From NCBI RefSeq assembly GCF_947179165.1, contig NC_077239.1, positions 558,001-622,000 on the forward strand: 64,000 nucleotides of DNA, given 5' to 3'. The notes beneath the pieces are model-generated. The model did not search any database. It had not been told where the DNA came from and saw nothing but the letters and a program-made list of their open reading frames with translations. The translations under genes and the position numbers were made by a program. Source of the stretch: Solanum dulcamara. Taxonomy: Eukaryota; Streptophyta; Magnoliopsida; Solanales; Solanaceae. This document shows, one piece after another, positions 36,420 to 48,600 of the stretch (its first letter is position 1; every line of letters begins with the position of its first letter).

Positions 36420-36890
36420 TGAAATTGGTGATGGTAATAGCTAGTTGTGGATGATGACTGACGGCGATGATTGGTGTTGTTGTTGATTGATGGCATTAGC
36501 TGCAGATAGTAGCTAGTGATGATTGTTTCTGGCAGTAGTGATCAACGGTGATATGTAGATGGTGATAGTGGTTAATAATTATGATGAATAATAGCGCCAA
36601 CTAATTATGCTAGAGGTGGCAGATAACATGACTTACGATATCTATAGTGATGGTTAATAATGATGATAGTCAGTGATAATATATATGGCTATTACAGTAA
36701 TGGTTATAGGTGGTAATAATGAAAATTGGTGGCTATTAGTAGTGACGACTGATTGTGATTAGGATTATCGGTGATGGTAATTATGGTCGTGGATGGTGAT
36801 TGTGAGTGGTAGTAAATGATAATAAAGAGTGTAAATAGCTGTAATAGTTGATAATAATGGACTGCGACAATTATAATAGTAATTACTAGT
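36420..36890. repeat. Degenerate GAT/GGT-rich low-complexity tract
   Basis: About 470 bp dominated by GATGATGGTGATAGT-like triplets on the plus strand (ATC/ACC on the other), without a fixed long period. A minus-strand ORF through it is low-complexity and not a credible gene. Confidence 0.75.
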
Positions 36891-36979
36891 AAAGATAGAT
36901 GGAGTAATAATAAAATGTCATTTTTATAGAAATTCTTGAATAGATAAGATATTAAAATTTTTGATACTCTTAAAATTAA

Positions 36980-37547
36980 TATCAAATCTATTATTCTAAC
37001 TTTATAATTATTTGAGGGGCCAAAGACAAAGGATTTTCAGTAGAAAATCAGAGAAAAAAAGATGTACCAAATTAAACCAGCAAGGATTAATTTAATTGAC
37101 TTATATGTAGCACCTTTTCTATGGACAATATTTTTAAGGACCCCAAATGTTAATTATTAAAAATCAAGCATATTTCATATGATAGTTAATTGAACAAAGC
37201 ATGAAATTACAGTCAAAGTCGATGGATAAAATCTTTCCACTCTTAATTAGAGGTATAGATTTGAATTTTCAATATGAAGAAATCTTCCTAAGCAGTTTTG
37301 CCTTTTTAATAAATCTTATAATGCATAAATCTGAATTGTGCCCAACTACAAGTATAGTGATATCAAGTAAAAGATAGTAAAGTTACTTAAACAGGAAATT
37401 ATAAGTGCAGTAGATGAATAAAATCTTTCCGTCTTAATTAAAGGTTTCAAATTTAAGTTTTGAATAAAAAAATAATTCTAGTAAGAAGTATTTTTTTAAT
37501 AGACCTTATACAATAAATATTCAAATTAGTTTGAAACCCTATGCATA
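36980..37547 (+). repeat. Direct duplication, copy 1 (without MITE)
   Basis: Shares TATCAAATCTATTATTC, GAGGGGCCAAAGACAAA, ACCAAATTAAACCAG, TCTATGGACAATATTTTT and ATTACTTAAACAGGAAA-like landmarks, in the same order, with 37548-38370. It retains the uninterrupted site TAATTTAATTGACTTATAT near 37091. Confidence 0.7.
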
Positions 37548-38370
37548 TATCAAATCTATTATTCCAACTATATATTATAATTACTTGAGGGGCCAAAGAC
37601 AAATTAAATGAATTTTCAGTACCAAATTAAACCAGTAAGGACTAATTTAACTTAGGGAAACTTACATAAATATACAATATTAAGAAAATATTTACCATCT
37701 ATAGCAATAATTTTTTTTCTCTGAACACTTATAATACATTTATAATACAATTTTAATACATATTGCAGAGAACTATTTATAAAACATATATAATACAAGT
37801 TTTATAGATGGATAATACATTTATCACATACTTTAATAGACTTATAATACATTATGTCAGTTTCTTACTACACAAGCATAATATATATTTTAAAACACTT
37901 ATAATACATTTATATTGTATGCATAATTCACTTTTAATACAAGTGTAGATTTATCATAATATTGCTATGTATTGCTATAAATTGTAATAAATAAAAAATA
38001 TCACTAAAATCAGTAATTAATTTTTAAAAAATACTCAATTAAGTAATTTTTCCTTTTAACTTATATCTAAAACCCTATTATGGTAGCACCCTTTCTATGG
38101 ACAATATTTTTTAAGACCCCATATGTTAGTTATTAAAACTAAGTAGAGGCTCAGGTTGGACTATTGAACAAGAAATTTTTTTAGTAGCGTTTTTTCTTTA
38201 ATGAATCTTATGTTGAGCGAATCTGAATCGAGCTTTCATACAAATATCATGATATCAAGTAAAAAAAATAAAATCATTACTTAAACAGGAAACTACGATT
38301 CTAATGGATGGATAAAATCTCTTCAGTCTTAATTAGAGATTTCAGATTTAATTTTTGGATATAAAATAAT
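37548..38370 (+). repeat. Direct duplication, copy 2 (interrupted by a MITE)
   Basis: Same landmark order as 36980-37547 but split by the element at 37655-38054. After the insertion the similarity resumes with AACTTATATCTAAAACCC and CTATGGACAATATTTTTTAA. Confidence 0.7.
37655..38054. mobile_element. Mutator-like MITE, copy 2, inverted relative to copy 1
   Basis: Reverse complement of the family at 14852-15232: ends GGAAACTTACATAAATA and AAGTAATTTTTCC, interior ACACTTATAATACATTTAT. TTTAACTTA occurs at 37646-37654 and 38055-38063, a 9-bp duplication. The undisturbed copy of the neighbouring duplication shows the empty site. Confidence 0.85.
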
Positions 38371-40470
38371 TCTAATACATATTATCAATAATTTCGTCCA
38401 TATTATCAATAATTTAAATGTTTGGGAATAAATCAAACAAATAGGGTCGTATGGTGGGAGGTTTTTTAATTAATTCATATTTAATAATTGAAAATAAATT
38501 ATGTAAAAGATAGAATGTTTCAAAACATATAGATATTGTTATAGACAAGTCAACACCACAAAAATAGCATTCATTATCAATTCAATAATTCGGAATTTTC
38601 CTTATTTTATCATCTTATGGATATATATTTTTTTTTATTTGCAAACTTAAAATTAATAGCATTCTTGTATCTTATTTATTGATAAATTTTAATTTGTTGC
38701 TTTATATTTGATAGTAATATAATTAAGGATAAAAATAGTATAAATATAACATATTTTCTATATGACTAAACAAAAAATACACATCTCAATTAATAAAGGT
38801 TATATGTGCTTAATTTATCGAATATCATGTGGAGTGAGGACTAACAAAGAGAGTGTGGTAGAATGATAAATATTCTTTCATCCTTAATTACAGTTCTCAA
38901 ATTTGAATTTTGGGTACGAGAATTATTAAGGAGAGTTTTATCTACTAATATGGGACTATTTATAGCACAAATTCACATTTAATAAGTTTTAATATAAATA
39001 TTAAATACTAAATAAAAAAAATAAAAATAAAAAAAGGAATTAAAGTAAAAATCACACTATAATAGACTAAAAGTGCTCCTATGTCAATTAAAATGATATG
39101 ATATGATGTTTCAAGAAAAAGAAGAGATGTGTAGACCATATATCATACGTAATAATATATATCATCTTATCATATTTCACTAAAAAATAAAAGAAAACTC
39201 TGAACTCAAATTCTTGTCAGTCTTTGTTTCTATACTAATTAAAGTTTGGGGTTATTGGAAACACTTAAAGTTCGTTTGGATTGACTTATAAACTTGTTAT
39301 AAGTTATTTTTAATTTTTTTGAGTGTTTGATTGGTCAATTTAAAGTCATTTTGTACTTAAAATAAGCCCTAATAAATAATAAGGTTTGTTTGGATGAACT
39401 TATTTTAAACAATTTATAAGTTGAAAAGTGCTTGTAAGTTAAAAAAAATAAGTAGATGCCCAACTTATTTTTTTTGACTTATAAGTTAAAAATAACTTAT
39501 AAGTTGCTTAAAATAAGTCAATCCAAACAGACTATTATAAGTTATCATATCATTTTTTAGGCTGGAATTTTGTAAAATTTTATTTTATATTACATTGACT
39601 AAATAATGCTAATTTGTAAAAATAGTTTTGAACTAGGCCTGATCACATATTATTTCGTGTTGAGGGCAAATCAATCGTAGCGCGAATTCACTCCCTTTTT
39701 TGTAACTCTTTAATTTGAAAGCTCCTAAGGACAATTCCTTATAAAGGATTGTTTGCCCCTTGATATGATCTGATGCCTATATATTTTATTTTGATTTTTC
39801 ATCCGGTGTCTGATATTTGCTTTTGAACTCAATTAATATGGATTTATGCTATATAGTTCCACTTTAAGGACACAACATTCTCGACTAAAGACAACTTCAT
39901 GATACTTAGTTATCGAATCTAAAATCTCTAATTAAAAATAAAAAAATACTTTTCAATCCATCACAATCTTTGACTGTCCGTGAATGCTATATGACTAGTC
40001 TATGAATTATGATGAAGTGAGACCCTATGAGTTTACAACACAACTTTTGATGAAAAGATTATATATTACCTCGAGTGAGTACCCCTAAAATTTGATACTA
40101 TTCAACATAACAAATTTATCCCTTTTTATATTATTATTATTATTTTGCCAATAATGTGTGGTGGAGTTGAAAGAATCTATCCATGTAGGGAAAAGCTGAA
40201 TGAGCTTATAATTGTGTTTGAAATGATAGGTCTACTATCCCTTCTTGTTTGGGGTATATATGCTTAGGGAGAATCCAAAGTTTTATATATGTATTAAAAA
40301 TTTGCTAAATATCTTATTATAGTAAATTCAACTATAGTGATAAATTATTTTAAAATTATTATAAAAACACATAAATTTCAATTTCTATATTTGCCTCTAG
40401 GTATGGGCCATAATACAATAGCATGTAGTAGATGTGTCATTCATTGTTGCCTCCGATTTATATTCTTTTT
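38371..40470. other. AT-rich spacer; one MITE, no gene seen
   Basis: Apart from the MITE at 39270-39532 this stretch shows only A/T-rich unique-looking sequence. No ORF with family features was found. Confidence 0.55.
39270..39532. mobile_element. MITE, GTTTGGATTGACTTATAA-TIR family, copy 2
   Basis: A 263-bp element with TIRs GTTCGTTTGGATTGACTTAT and ATAAGTCAATCCAAACAGAC. The interior is rich in ACTTATAAGTT palindromes and AAAATAAG. Related to the copies at 8781 and 43931. Confidence 0.75.
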
Positions 40471-40480
40471 TAGTCAATAG

Positions 40481-41161
40481 GTAGTCCTCCGCCCTCATTC
40501 GTGGTGGACAAGATGAGGGAAAGGAGGCTAAGATGGTTTGGACATATAAAAAAGAAATGTAATATGTAAATGTCCCCGATGAGGAGATGTGAGATGTTGG
40601 AGATAGTGGGACGAGGAGAGGCAGAGGCAGAGGCGGGTTGAAGAAGTATTGGAGAGAAGTGATTAAACAAAACATGACGCATATATAGCCAACAAAGGAC
40701 ATATTGACCTTAGATATGAGGGTGTGAAAATCGCGAATAAGGGTAGAAGGTTATTAAACAGTTGAGCGTTGTCTTAGTATTAGCCTATTCATGTAGTCTT
40801 TGGCTTGGTGGTAGTTTAGAGTACCGTGCTTGTCGTAGTATTAGCCTATTAAGATCGTTTTTGACTTTTGATACATGTTATCATATGTTGTTCACTGAGT
40901 TTAGGTGGTCGCAACTCGCACCTTGTTGTTGATGTTACGCTTCCTTGCATATATGCTCTGCACTACTTTCTATGAGTTGTCATGTTTTATATCCACTATC
41001 ATTTTTCCTTTCTATTACTACTTTTATTTGTTTCACTTGAGTTAAAAGTCTTTCGAAAAATAATCTCTCTACCTTTAAAAGATAAAAGTAAGATTTGCAT
41101 ATATTCTACTATCTCCAAACTCCACTCAATGCGATTTCACTCAATTTTTTTGTTGTTGTTG
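40481..41161 (+). mobile_element. 5'-truncated RTE-clade LINE with TSD
   Basis: TAGTCAATAG occurs at 40471-40480 and 41162-41171 and bounds the insertion. The 5' part encodes degenerate RTE C-terminal residues (LRWFGHIKKK, RRCEMLEIVG, GRGEAEAEAG). The 3' part is the TS-type module (CTTGAGTTAAAAGTCTTTCG, AATAATCTCTCTACC) ending in TTGTTGTTGTTG. Stops in every frame make it dead. Confidence 0.85.
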
Positions 41162-41432
41162 TAGTCAATAGATATTTCATATTTGAGAGTTATAAAACAC
41201 AAGAGACAAAAAAAACTATCAATTGGCTTCTAACAGGTAAATGTCACCAAAATGTTAAGTGAGTTAGTGCTTCCAATGTAAGAATAAAAGTAAAAAAGAA
41301 AAGGTTGATGATGATCTAATTATTAATGTACTACTAAAATTTATAGTAGAAACTAGTAAGCTTCAATTGTCATAGCTGAAAGATTTACATATCTTAACAT
41401 TAGAACAAATGTTTGGAGATAGATACAACAAT

Positions 41433-41516
41433 CCGACCTTAGCTCAGTTGGTAGAGCGGAAGACTGTAGTTGTTGCTGTAATCTTTAGGTCGCTGGTTCG
41501 AATCCGGCAGGTCGGA
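41433..41516 (+). tRNA. tRNA-Tyr (GTA), intron-containing
   Basis: CCGACCT (41433-41439) pairs with AGGTCGG at the 3' end. The D arm TAGCTCAGTTGGTAGAGC and T arm GGTTCGAATCC carry the A and B boxes. The anticodon loop CTGTAGA has GTA at 41466-41468, and an 11-nt intron (41470-41480) lies after position 37, as in plant tRNA-Tyr genes. Removing it leaves 73 nt. A T6 Pol III terminator follows at 41519-41524. CAACA lies just upstream, as is common for plant tRNA start sites. Confidence 0.95.
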
Positions 41517-41518
41517 GC

Positions 41519-41524
41519 TTTTTT
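41519..41524 (+). terminator. Pol III oligo-T terminator of tRNA-Tyr
   Basis: TTTTTT two bases after the discriminator base. Confidence 0.75.
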
Positions 41525-42240
41525 GCCTATTATTTGTAAATATATCTTTATTGCCCCAATTGACTGTCGCGTCCAACGAGAGTGTGAGCATCTTCAATGT
41601 TAGAATGTGGTCAAGATCAAAAGCAAATGCAAGATTTGAATTCTATGAATTCATTTTTCCAAAAATTTTAGAATTAAACCCATTATATTCCTAAAGTAAC
41701 GTACTCATACCTACTGTTTGTGTGATCTTAGTAAATATTTACATATAAATTTATTTTGCACGATTAAAGTATTAGGTTAGATGAACTGGCAAGCTTTTGA
41801 AAAAAGGGAAGCACATGCCATCTTAAACAAATCTCACATCAGATTGAAAGAAGAAAGTGAAGACAAGTACAACGAACAATATGTGCCCATGAACTTAGGT
41901 CTGAAGATATTGATAGTATCTGCAATTTAACCAGTTATAGCAAGTTTTTACACTATGAAACTTGATAAAGAAGATTTACATGTTACAGGTCAACTTTTAC
42001 CTAATGTTATTATACAAGTTACACTTTAACAGTGTATAGAACAGAACTTACACTCCTTATTAAATAATCATTTCTACAACCTGCCTATGCTCTATGACCT
42101 CAACTACCAGTAGGGTCCAAAGCTACCAAAAGAAAAAGATGCTATTTCTACACCATTAGATGCTAAACTATACAGTCAAAATTTCGGTCACATGAAGCAT
42201 CCAGCATACTGGTGATGATTTAAGGAGTCTTCGAAGCCAC

Positions 42241-42645
42241 CTGCAATAAACTTCAAAATCAAACTGACTGAAGACTATATGATCATTTAGTAAAGTAGCA
42301 TATAAATCACATTACTGACAACAGACAAAACATCCAATTCGAGAAAAGAATACTAGACGTTGCAAAATACTAGCAGTACACAAAATAGGTTACAAACATG
42401 GATCTGGGGAAACCATTCTATCGCCAAGAGTCTAAATTTGGAGTTCTGATGAACTAGTTGAAACATGCAGGAAAAAATTTAATGCACCCAATACCAAATC
42501 ATTTCTCTCTCTGTAACTCTCTCCTTTTCAGACTTCAAAGGCATAGAGATGTCAAGAAGAAAGAAACAGAAAGACATTTTCGGACTGTAAACACAAACAT
42601 AACTAAAACAATTAAAGACAGCAAACAAGCACTATGAAAAGTTAC
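42241..42645 (-). other. Probable 3'UTR intron of the RFWD3-like gene
   Basis: Six bases after the TGA (42654-42652) there is an AAAG/GTAAC donor at 42645. A TTTATTGCAG/GTGG acceptor ends at 42241. If used, the last exon junction is too close to the stop to trigger nonsense-mediated decay. Inferred from splice signals. Confidence 0.45.
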
Positions 42646-42651
42646 CTTTTT

Positions 42652-45600
42652 TCACTGGAGCTTATGTGAGCAAAGCTGCAGTTTATCCTCACTCAAAAAA
42701 CCCAGCAATACCGTACTTTGGAGGCGTGCATACCTAACATCGCGAACAGGGCTGTTCAGAGAATTAATTCGCTGAGCCACATTTAAAGATGGCAATTCTT
42801 GTAAGACCAGTTCCATTGTTGCGTCATCACCAGAAGCAAACATGGGGCTCTTCTTCCCTCTATTAATTATAGCAGTTTTTGGAAGTCGGATGCCACTAAC
42901 TTTGGCACAAGAAGCTCCTAACTTCTGGTATCTGCTACCAACTCTCCTGTAAAGAACATGAGAACCCTCTACTGCTTGCTCTATTGTAGAAACTGGAGTG
43001 GGCAATATTTGAGAAGCAGCCATATCGCCAGAGATCTCCAGTTTAGGACGGAAAGAGGCAACTATGTCATCATTTCTATCTCCACAAGCGAGAGATATAC
43101 ATATTCCTTGATTCTCTGACTCAGGGACCAAGCACGGCCTTCAGTGATAAATGAAACTCTATTATCACTATGGAATTCGTAAAAATTACAAGAGAATATC
43201 ACAGAGCTTCAAGATAACTCTTTTTAAACCAGCTTGAAAAGTCACCAAAACCGTACAGATGATCCAGGCACAATCTGTTTCAATATATCAGATGCACTCT
43301 GCCCCTAAACTCCAGAAAGAAGATTTTGGGCATAGTCAAACACTCAAACAATCTAGTTTTGATCTGGCTACTACTACTGGGGAATAAGGCAGAACTCCAA
43401 GAAAAGCACTCTTTTAGACCAGTGGGAAAAGTCAACTAAAATCACACAATTAGTCCCGGAATGATCTACATCTATCATTTAGAAGTTCTTATCACTTATC
43501 ATTAGCAGACAATATGATAGAGCATCACGATAAACAATCTCTCAGACCAGTTTTAAAACTTAAAAGTAAACTAAAATGTGAATATCCACACACGATTTGC
43601 ATCCATGTAACAGACACTCTTATCAATTAAATCTGTCCCGCCAACTATCTACTCAACTCCTCTTAACATGATCTGGACATAGCCATGCACATTCAAACAA
43701 TTTATCAGGAAAGCAATCATTTCTAATACTAGAGCTAGCGCATCGAAAATCAGAAAACATTTGACATATGAGCAAAAAAGTTCTGCATAAAAAAGCAGTG
43801 AGCTTTTCTCTCAAGTAAAAAAAAGCTGTAAACTTTGCCCCTAAGAAGCTTTATATACCCTAGATATTTGTGGAAATAGTTGATTGAACTATGAACAAGA
43901 AAGGACCTAAATAGATTAATAAGATTAAGAGCCCGTTTGGATTGGCTTATAAGTTGCTTATAAGCTGTTTTCAACTCTTTTGAGTGTTTGGCTGACCAAT
44001 TTAAAGTCATTTTGTGCTTAAAATAAGCCCCCCAAAAAATAATTGGGTCTGTTTCGCTACCCTGACTTTTTTTTTTAGCTTATAAGCTGCTTAAAATAAA
44101 TTAAGTCAAACAGGCAGTCAAGTCCTCAACAATAAAAATTAAGATTGTACTGTTGACAACTCAAGTAGTGAAAGTTCTTTGCAACAACTTCAAGATTCTT
44201 CCTAGCAAACCAATTCCAGAGCTTTGGTGTAGCGGTAAGTGCATAGCACATGATGTATGAGCTAACCACACTTCACGAGTTCAAACCTTGTTGCATACAA
44301 AAGCGTGGCACTTAAGTGAAGAAGGGTAGAGGGAAGGGCTTATTTATCCAACGAGTTCCAATTATCCGTCAACTGGTCCACGGAGAACTTCAGTAATCAA
44401 AGAAAAATGATCCTTTGTAGCAACCCTTAAAACTAAGGAGTACAGCCTTGCCATGGCTTCAGATTGTGAAAATATCAAGACACAAATTCATGATGTCTCC
44501 ACAATAAACTAAGTCAATAAGAAATCAATGACCAAGTTAAATCCTTGACATAAGACGAGAAGCTTGTTGTTCCGATTAAGAGTATCTCTTAGACTAGACT
44601 GACAAATTGTCTGAACCATAGAACTCAAAGTTTATTTCTATCAGGAAAAGGCAAAATGTGATAACAAACAACTCCAAGGAACAAAATATAATCAATTACC
44701 TCCCATGTATCATCACTGTGACGCTGTCTAAAGATAATCTATAAGATCATTTTCTGACCTATCTTTTGAGATATTGGATCACCATTTCGTACTAGCAACT
44801 TAACTGCTTTGCCATAACAAATCTTACATTCTCAAGAACCTACAACTCAATAACCAATTGGACTATTTAGTGAGCAACAATTTGCGTTGAACACAATCAT
44901 TCTCAATCTTACCACAATATGTTAACTATTATAAACAAAAATTATAACGTGTACAGTCTGCACCTTCTTAAGCAATATCTCTGTCTACAAAAACTGGAAA
45001 AAATGGTCAACTAAATGCCTTCAACCATTTCTTTCTTCTATACCATCCACTAGTGTTTCTACTTCAATCTTTTGAACAAGATGAATACAACAACAACAAC
45101 ATACCCAGTGAAATCCCACAAGTGAAGTCTGGGGAGGGTAGGATGTACGCAGACCTTACCACTACCTTATGGAGATAAAGAGGCTGTTTCCGAAAGACCC
45201 TCGGATCAAAAGTCATAGTCCCAAGTAAGAGAGAAGAACAATATATAGCATAATGGCAATAAAATAAAAAGCTATGCAAATTTTACAAGACAAGAACAAT
45301 AACAATATCAAAGTAATGTGATAAATAAAGGCACTAACAATACAACTATAAAGGCATGCCTAGACCTACGACCACCATAAACCGACACACGGCAAGACAC
45401 CATTCTATCCCTACTAGCCTTCTATCCTAATCCACGACCTCCACTCCTTTCTATCTAAGGTCATGTCCTCGGTGATATAGGGTACCACCATATCTTGTCT
45501 AATCACCTCTCTCCAATACTTTTTCGGTCTACCCCTACCCCTCTGCATAACCCCCAAATCCAACCACTCGCACCTCCTAACTGGGGCGTCAACACCCCTC

Positions 45601-48600
45601 CTTTGCACATGCCCAAATCATCTCAGTCTCGCTTCTCTCATCTTGTCTGCCGCAGATGCCACTCCCACCTTCTCCCGAATAACCTCATTCCTAATCTTAT
45701 CACTCCTAGTGTGTCCACACATCCATCTCTTGAACAGGATGAATGAGTACCTAAAATATATTCAAAGACCAGAAAATGTAGGCTCCTTCAAGAACATTCC
45801 TAAGATCTAAATTTTCAGTTAGGCTCCTTTGAGAATATTCCTGAGATCTAAATTTGCAGTTAGTTAATGATTAAAATTTTCAAGGTACAGGAATAATAAT
45901 CTATTGAGAGATTTTCCAAGGTACAAATATTCTTGAGGCAATTACTCGGCAAAGAGTCATCGCATCCTAACAGTTCTAAAGCTACAGTTAGGGATGGTGC
46001 AGCTCATAAGATATTAGATATTAAGGAAAAACTTGTTCACCTTAAGAAGCAACAACTAATTGAAATTTCAAAGAAGTAAACATACTAGAACTCACCTTTC
46101 GTCACTACTACCAAAGTTCCAGTGGCACAAGCCTACTGAAGATGCAGAAAGAACACTTCTAATGCCACCACCAAGTGTAGGAGATGAAAGGGAATGCACA
46201 GTATGAACAGGATTTCCTGTCAACCCCGTCATAGATTCCACTGGCCTCGTAGTTTGACGCCGATCAAACTGCAAAACCATGCCATTCTGCAAACACAAAA
46301 CTAAAAATACTCAGAGAAAAAAGAAGAGAGACACTAATTTTTCTTTTGGATAAATAACAATGAGGCCTCCAGACTGAAAGAGAGACTAACTAATGAAAAC
46401 AAATAAACACTCCCTCAATGCCAACTTGCTTGTCACTTTCGATTCTTTACTTGGCAAATTTTCCAAGCTATATTAGATATTTATTCATTCGTTTTTTGAA
46501 CATCAAGTATTTAGAAACTACATTGAAAGTACTTAAAGTTGTAATTTTCTGCCATGAATACTGAGAGAATCCATTCAGAATTATTAGTGAAACATTACTT
46601 TGTTTGACTCACAAAAAATGAAAATTGGCAACCATTTTCCAACAGATGGATTATGTGTTAGGACCTGTAAACCGGCATACATGTAATGCGAATTGTTGGC
46701 ATCCCACGCACATGACCAAGGAACAGTCTGCATATTCCAAATAGACAAAAAAAAAAAAAGAATCAATTTAACTTTGGCCAATGGCATTAGAAGTTCAGAA
46801 CAGAAGTGATACTCCATCGATTAGCAACAAACGCTTCCTACATACAAACTCAAATAACAGTCACAAAATTGGATGGGGGGAAAATAACAAAAGTAACAAA
46901 AGGATTATTGTCATGAAGCACATTACTGAAAATAGGTCGCTCTGTAAATTTAACTGTGAAAATAAGGGACTCATGAGGCCTTAACGATTACCAACTTACC
47001 ATAAAGTGTGTAAAAGTACAGAAAAATTACTCCATATAAGAATTCTAACTCTAATCAACAATCATCCGAACAGAGAATTTGAGAGCTTATCAACCAAAAC
47101 AAAATATCTACTACAATATCCAACAAGTCTGAGCAATTTTAGCTTTACACAAACTTAATAAGTGAAAGCAAAAGGACAACTATAAAAAGAAGGCCTAGAG
47201 TTATTACCGGTAAGTCATATGTCAGAACAGTATGGTTGTTTTCAGAACTGCAAAAAGAAAGAGAACAAATAAATAAGATACTTACGGGGAGGGGAGCACA
47301 ATACAGAAACTAACACAGAAAATTTTCAATCAAGTAAAGTATATTTTACTGTTATACAGCAATTATTTAGCAGAAAGTTGGGAGAGGTTATCAACCTAAG
47401 AACTGACAACTTCTTCCCTAAAGAAGCCAAGAGTATGAATCTATCATAAGGAGAAACATGCAAGTCCTTGATAGTTTTCATGCTCACAGGAAGCAGAATG
47501 TCTTCTCTTTCATGTGGAGACAACAGACTGATCTGCAAAATGCAAAAGTAGAAAAAGTTGAAAAACAAATGCAGACCGCAAACCATCAGAGAATTCCAAT
47601 AAGGCGACCTATGAAATTTACTTTGGTAAGCATATGCTGTCCTCCCATTCCAGAGAGCCTTCTGGCAATCAGCAAATTCTCACCATTGATGTCCACATCA
47701 AATAGGCGAGCACCATCAATCTGAATCTCTTTCTACAAACAGATAAAACATAAGGTTACTAACTCGAATAGACTTCAGCCAATGGGGCAAATTGGATAAA
47801 CATATGCCAGTTCACTCCCAATAAAAAACCAGTAAGAAAAAAGAGGTAAGAGAGAAAATAAAGGTCATGTTTTGGGCCAATAAGCAGGAAGGGGACAGAC
47901 CAGCCTGGACTACTTTCTCGGTCTCAAACAGACTATTGATGCTAACTGTTAACCCAAAGGTCGGTATTTCCAGTCCTTCTTGGCACACAAGTTGCAATAC
48001 ATCTCGAAGACTCGAACAACCATGGATGAAGGACGAATGATTTCTCTGCTGATATTATCAGGTACACAAGTTGCACTAGATGTGGAGCAACAATGGATAA
48101 AGGAGTAATGATTTCTCTGTTGCTACTATAAGAAGTCAACATTAAAAAGGAACACAATGCCTATAGCTCAATTTTCACATTTAACAAGAGCAGAGAGATG
48201 GCAAACCTGCAAAAGAAAACTATTCACATATTCACATCTTTCAGATTTGGAGTTGATATTGCATCCTGCACAAGATAGATAGGTACTGGAACATCAGCTT
48301 GATATGATGATACAACATTGCCAACATTTTCAATATTCCTAAGCAAAGATTTCTCATCAACTGCTTACCGAAAATGCGTACAGATGACCTGCTTTGCATT
48401 TCAGTTGGCGAGCCTTCAGTTGTTCTCTACAAAGAACAGATATGCAGTAAGCAATATGCTGCTTTGATGAACAAAGGTCAACAGAGATATCTATACTATT
48501 GCACTGAAACTTGTTATCCAATTTTCTCAAGCCAAAAAAACTTCAGAATAAATAAAAAATCCAAAGAAGAAAGACTAACCTAGGAAAGGGGAACGAACAT

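Noticed and set aside
36704..36985. 93-codon minus-strand ORF rich in Ile, Thr and His
   Set aside because: Produced by the GAT-rich low-complexity tract; no protein-like composition or family.
44219..44290. A functional tRNA gene at the A/B-box-like sequence
   Set aside because: The arms do not fold into a cloverleaf and the sequence continues as a SINE body.
45414..45608. 64-codon ORF with GRGRPKKYW, which could suggest an AT-hook protein
   Set aside because: The following EVIRQDM and [11 protein letters not shown] identify the C-terminal end of an RTE-type LINE reverse transcriptase.
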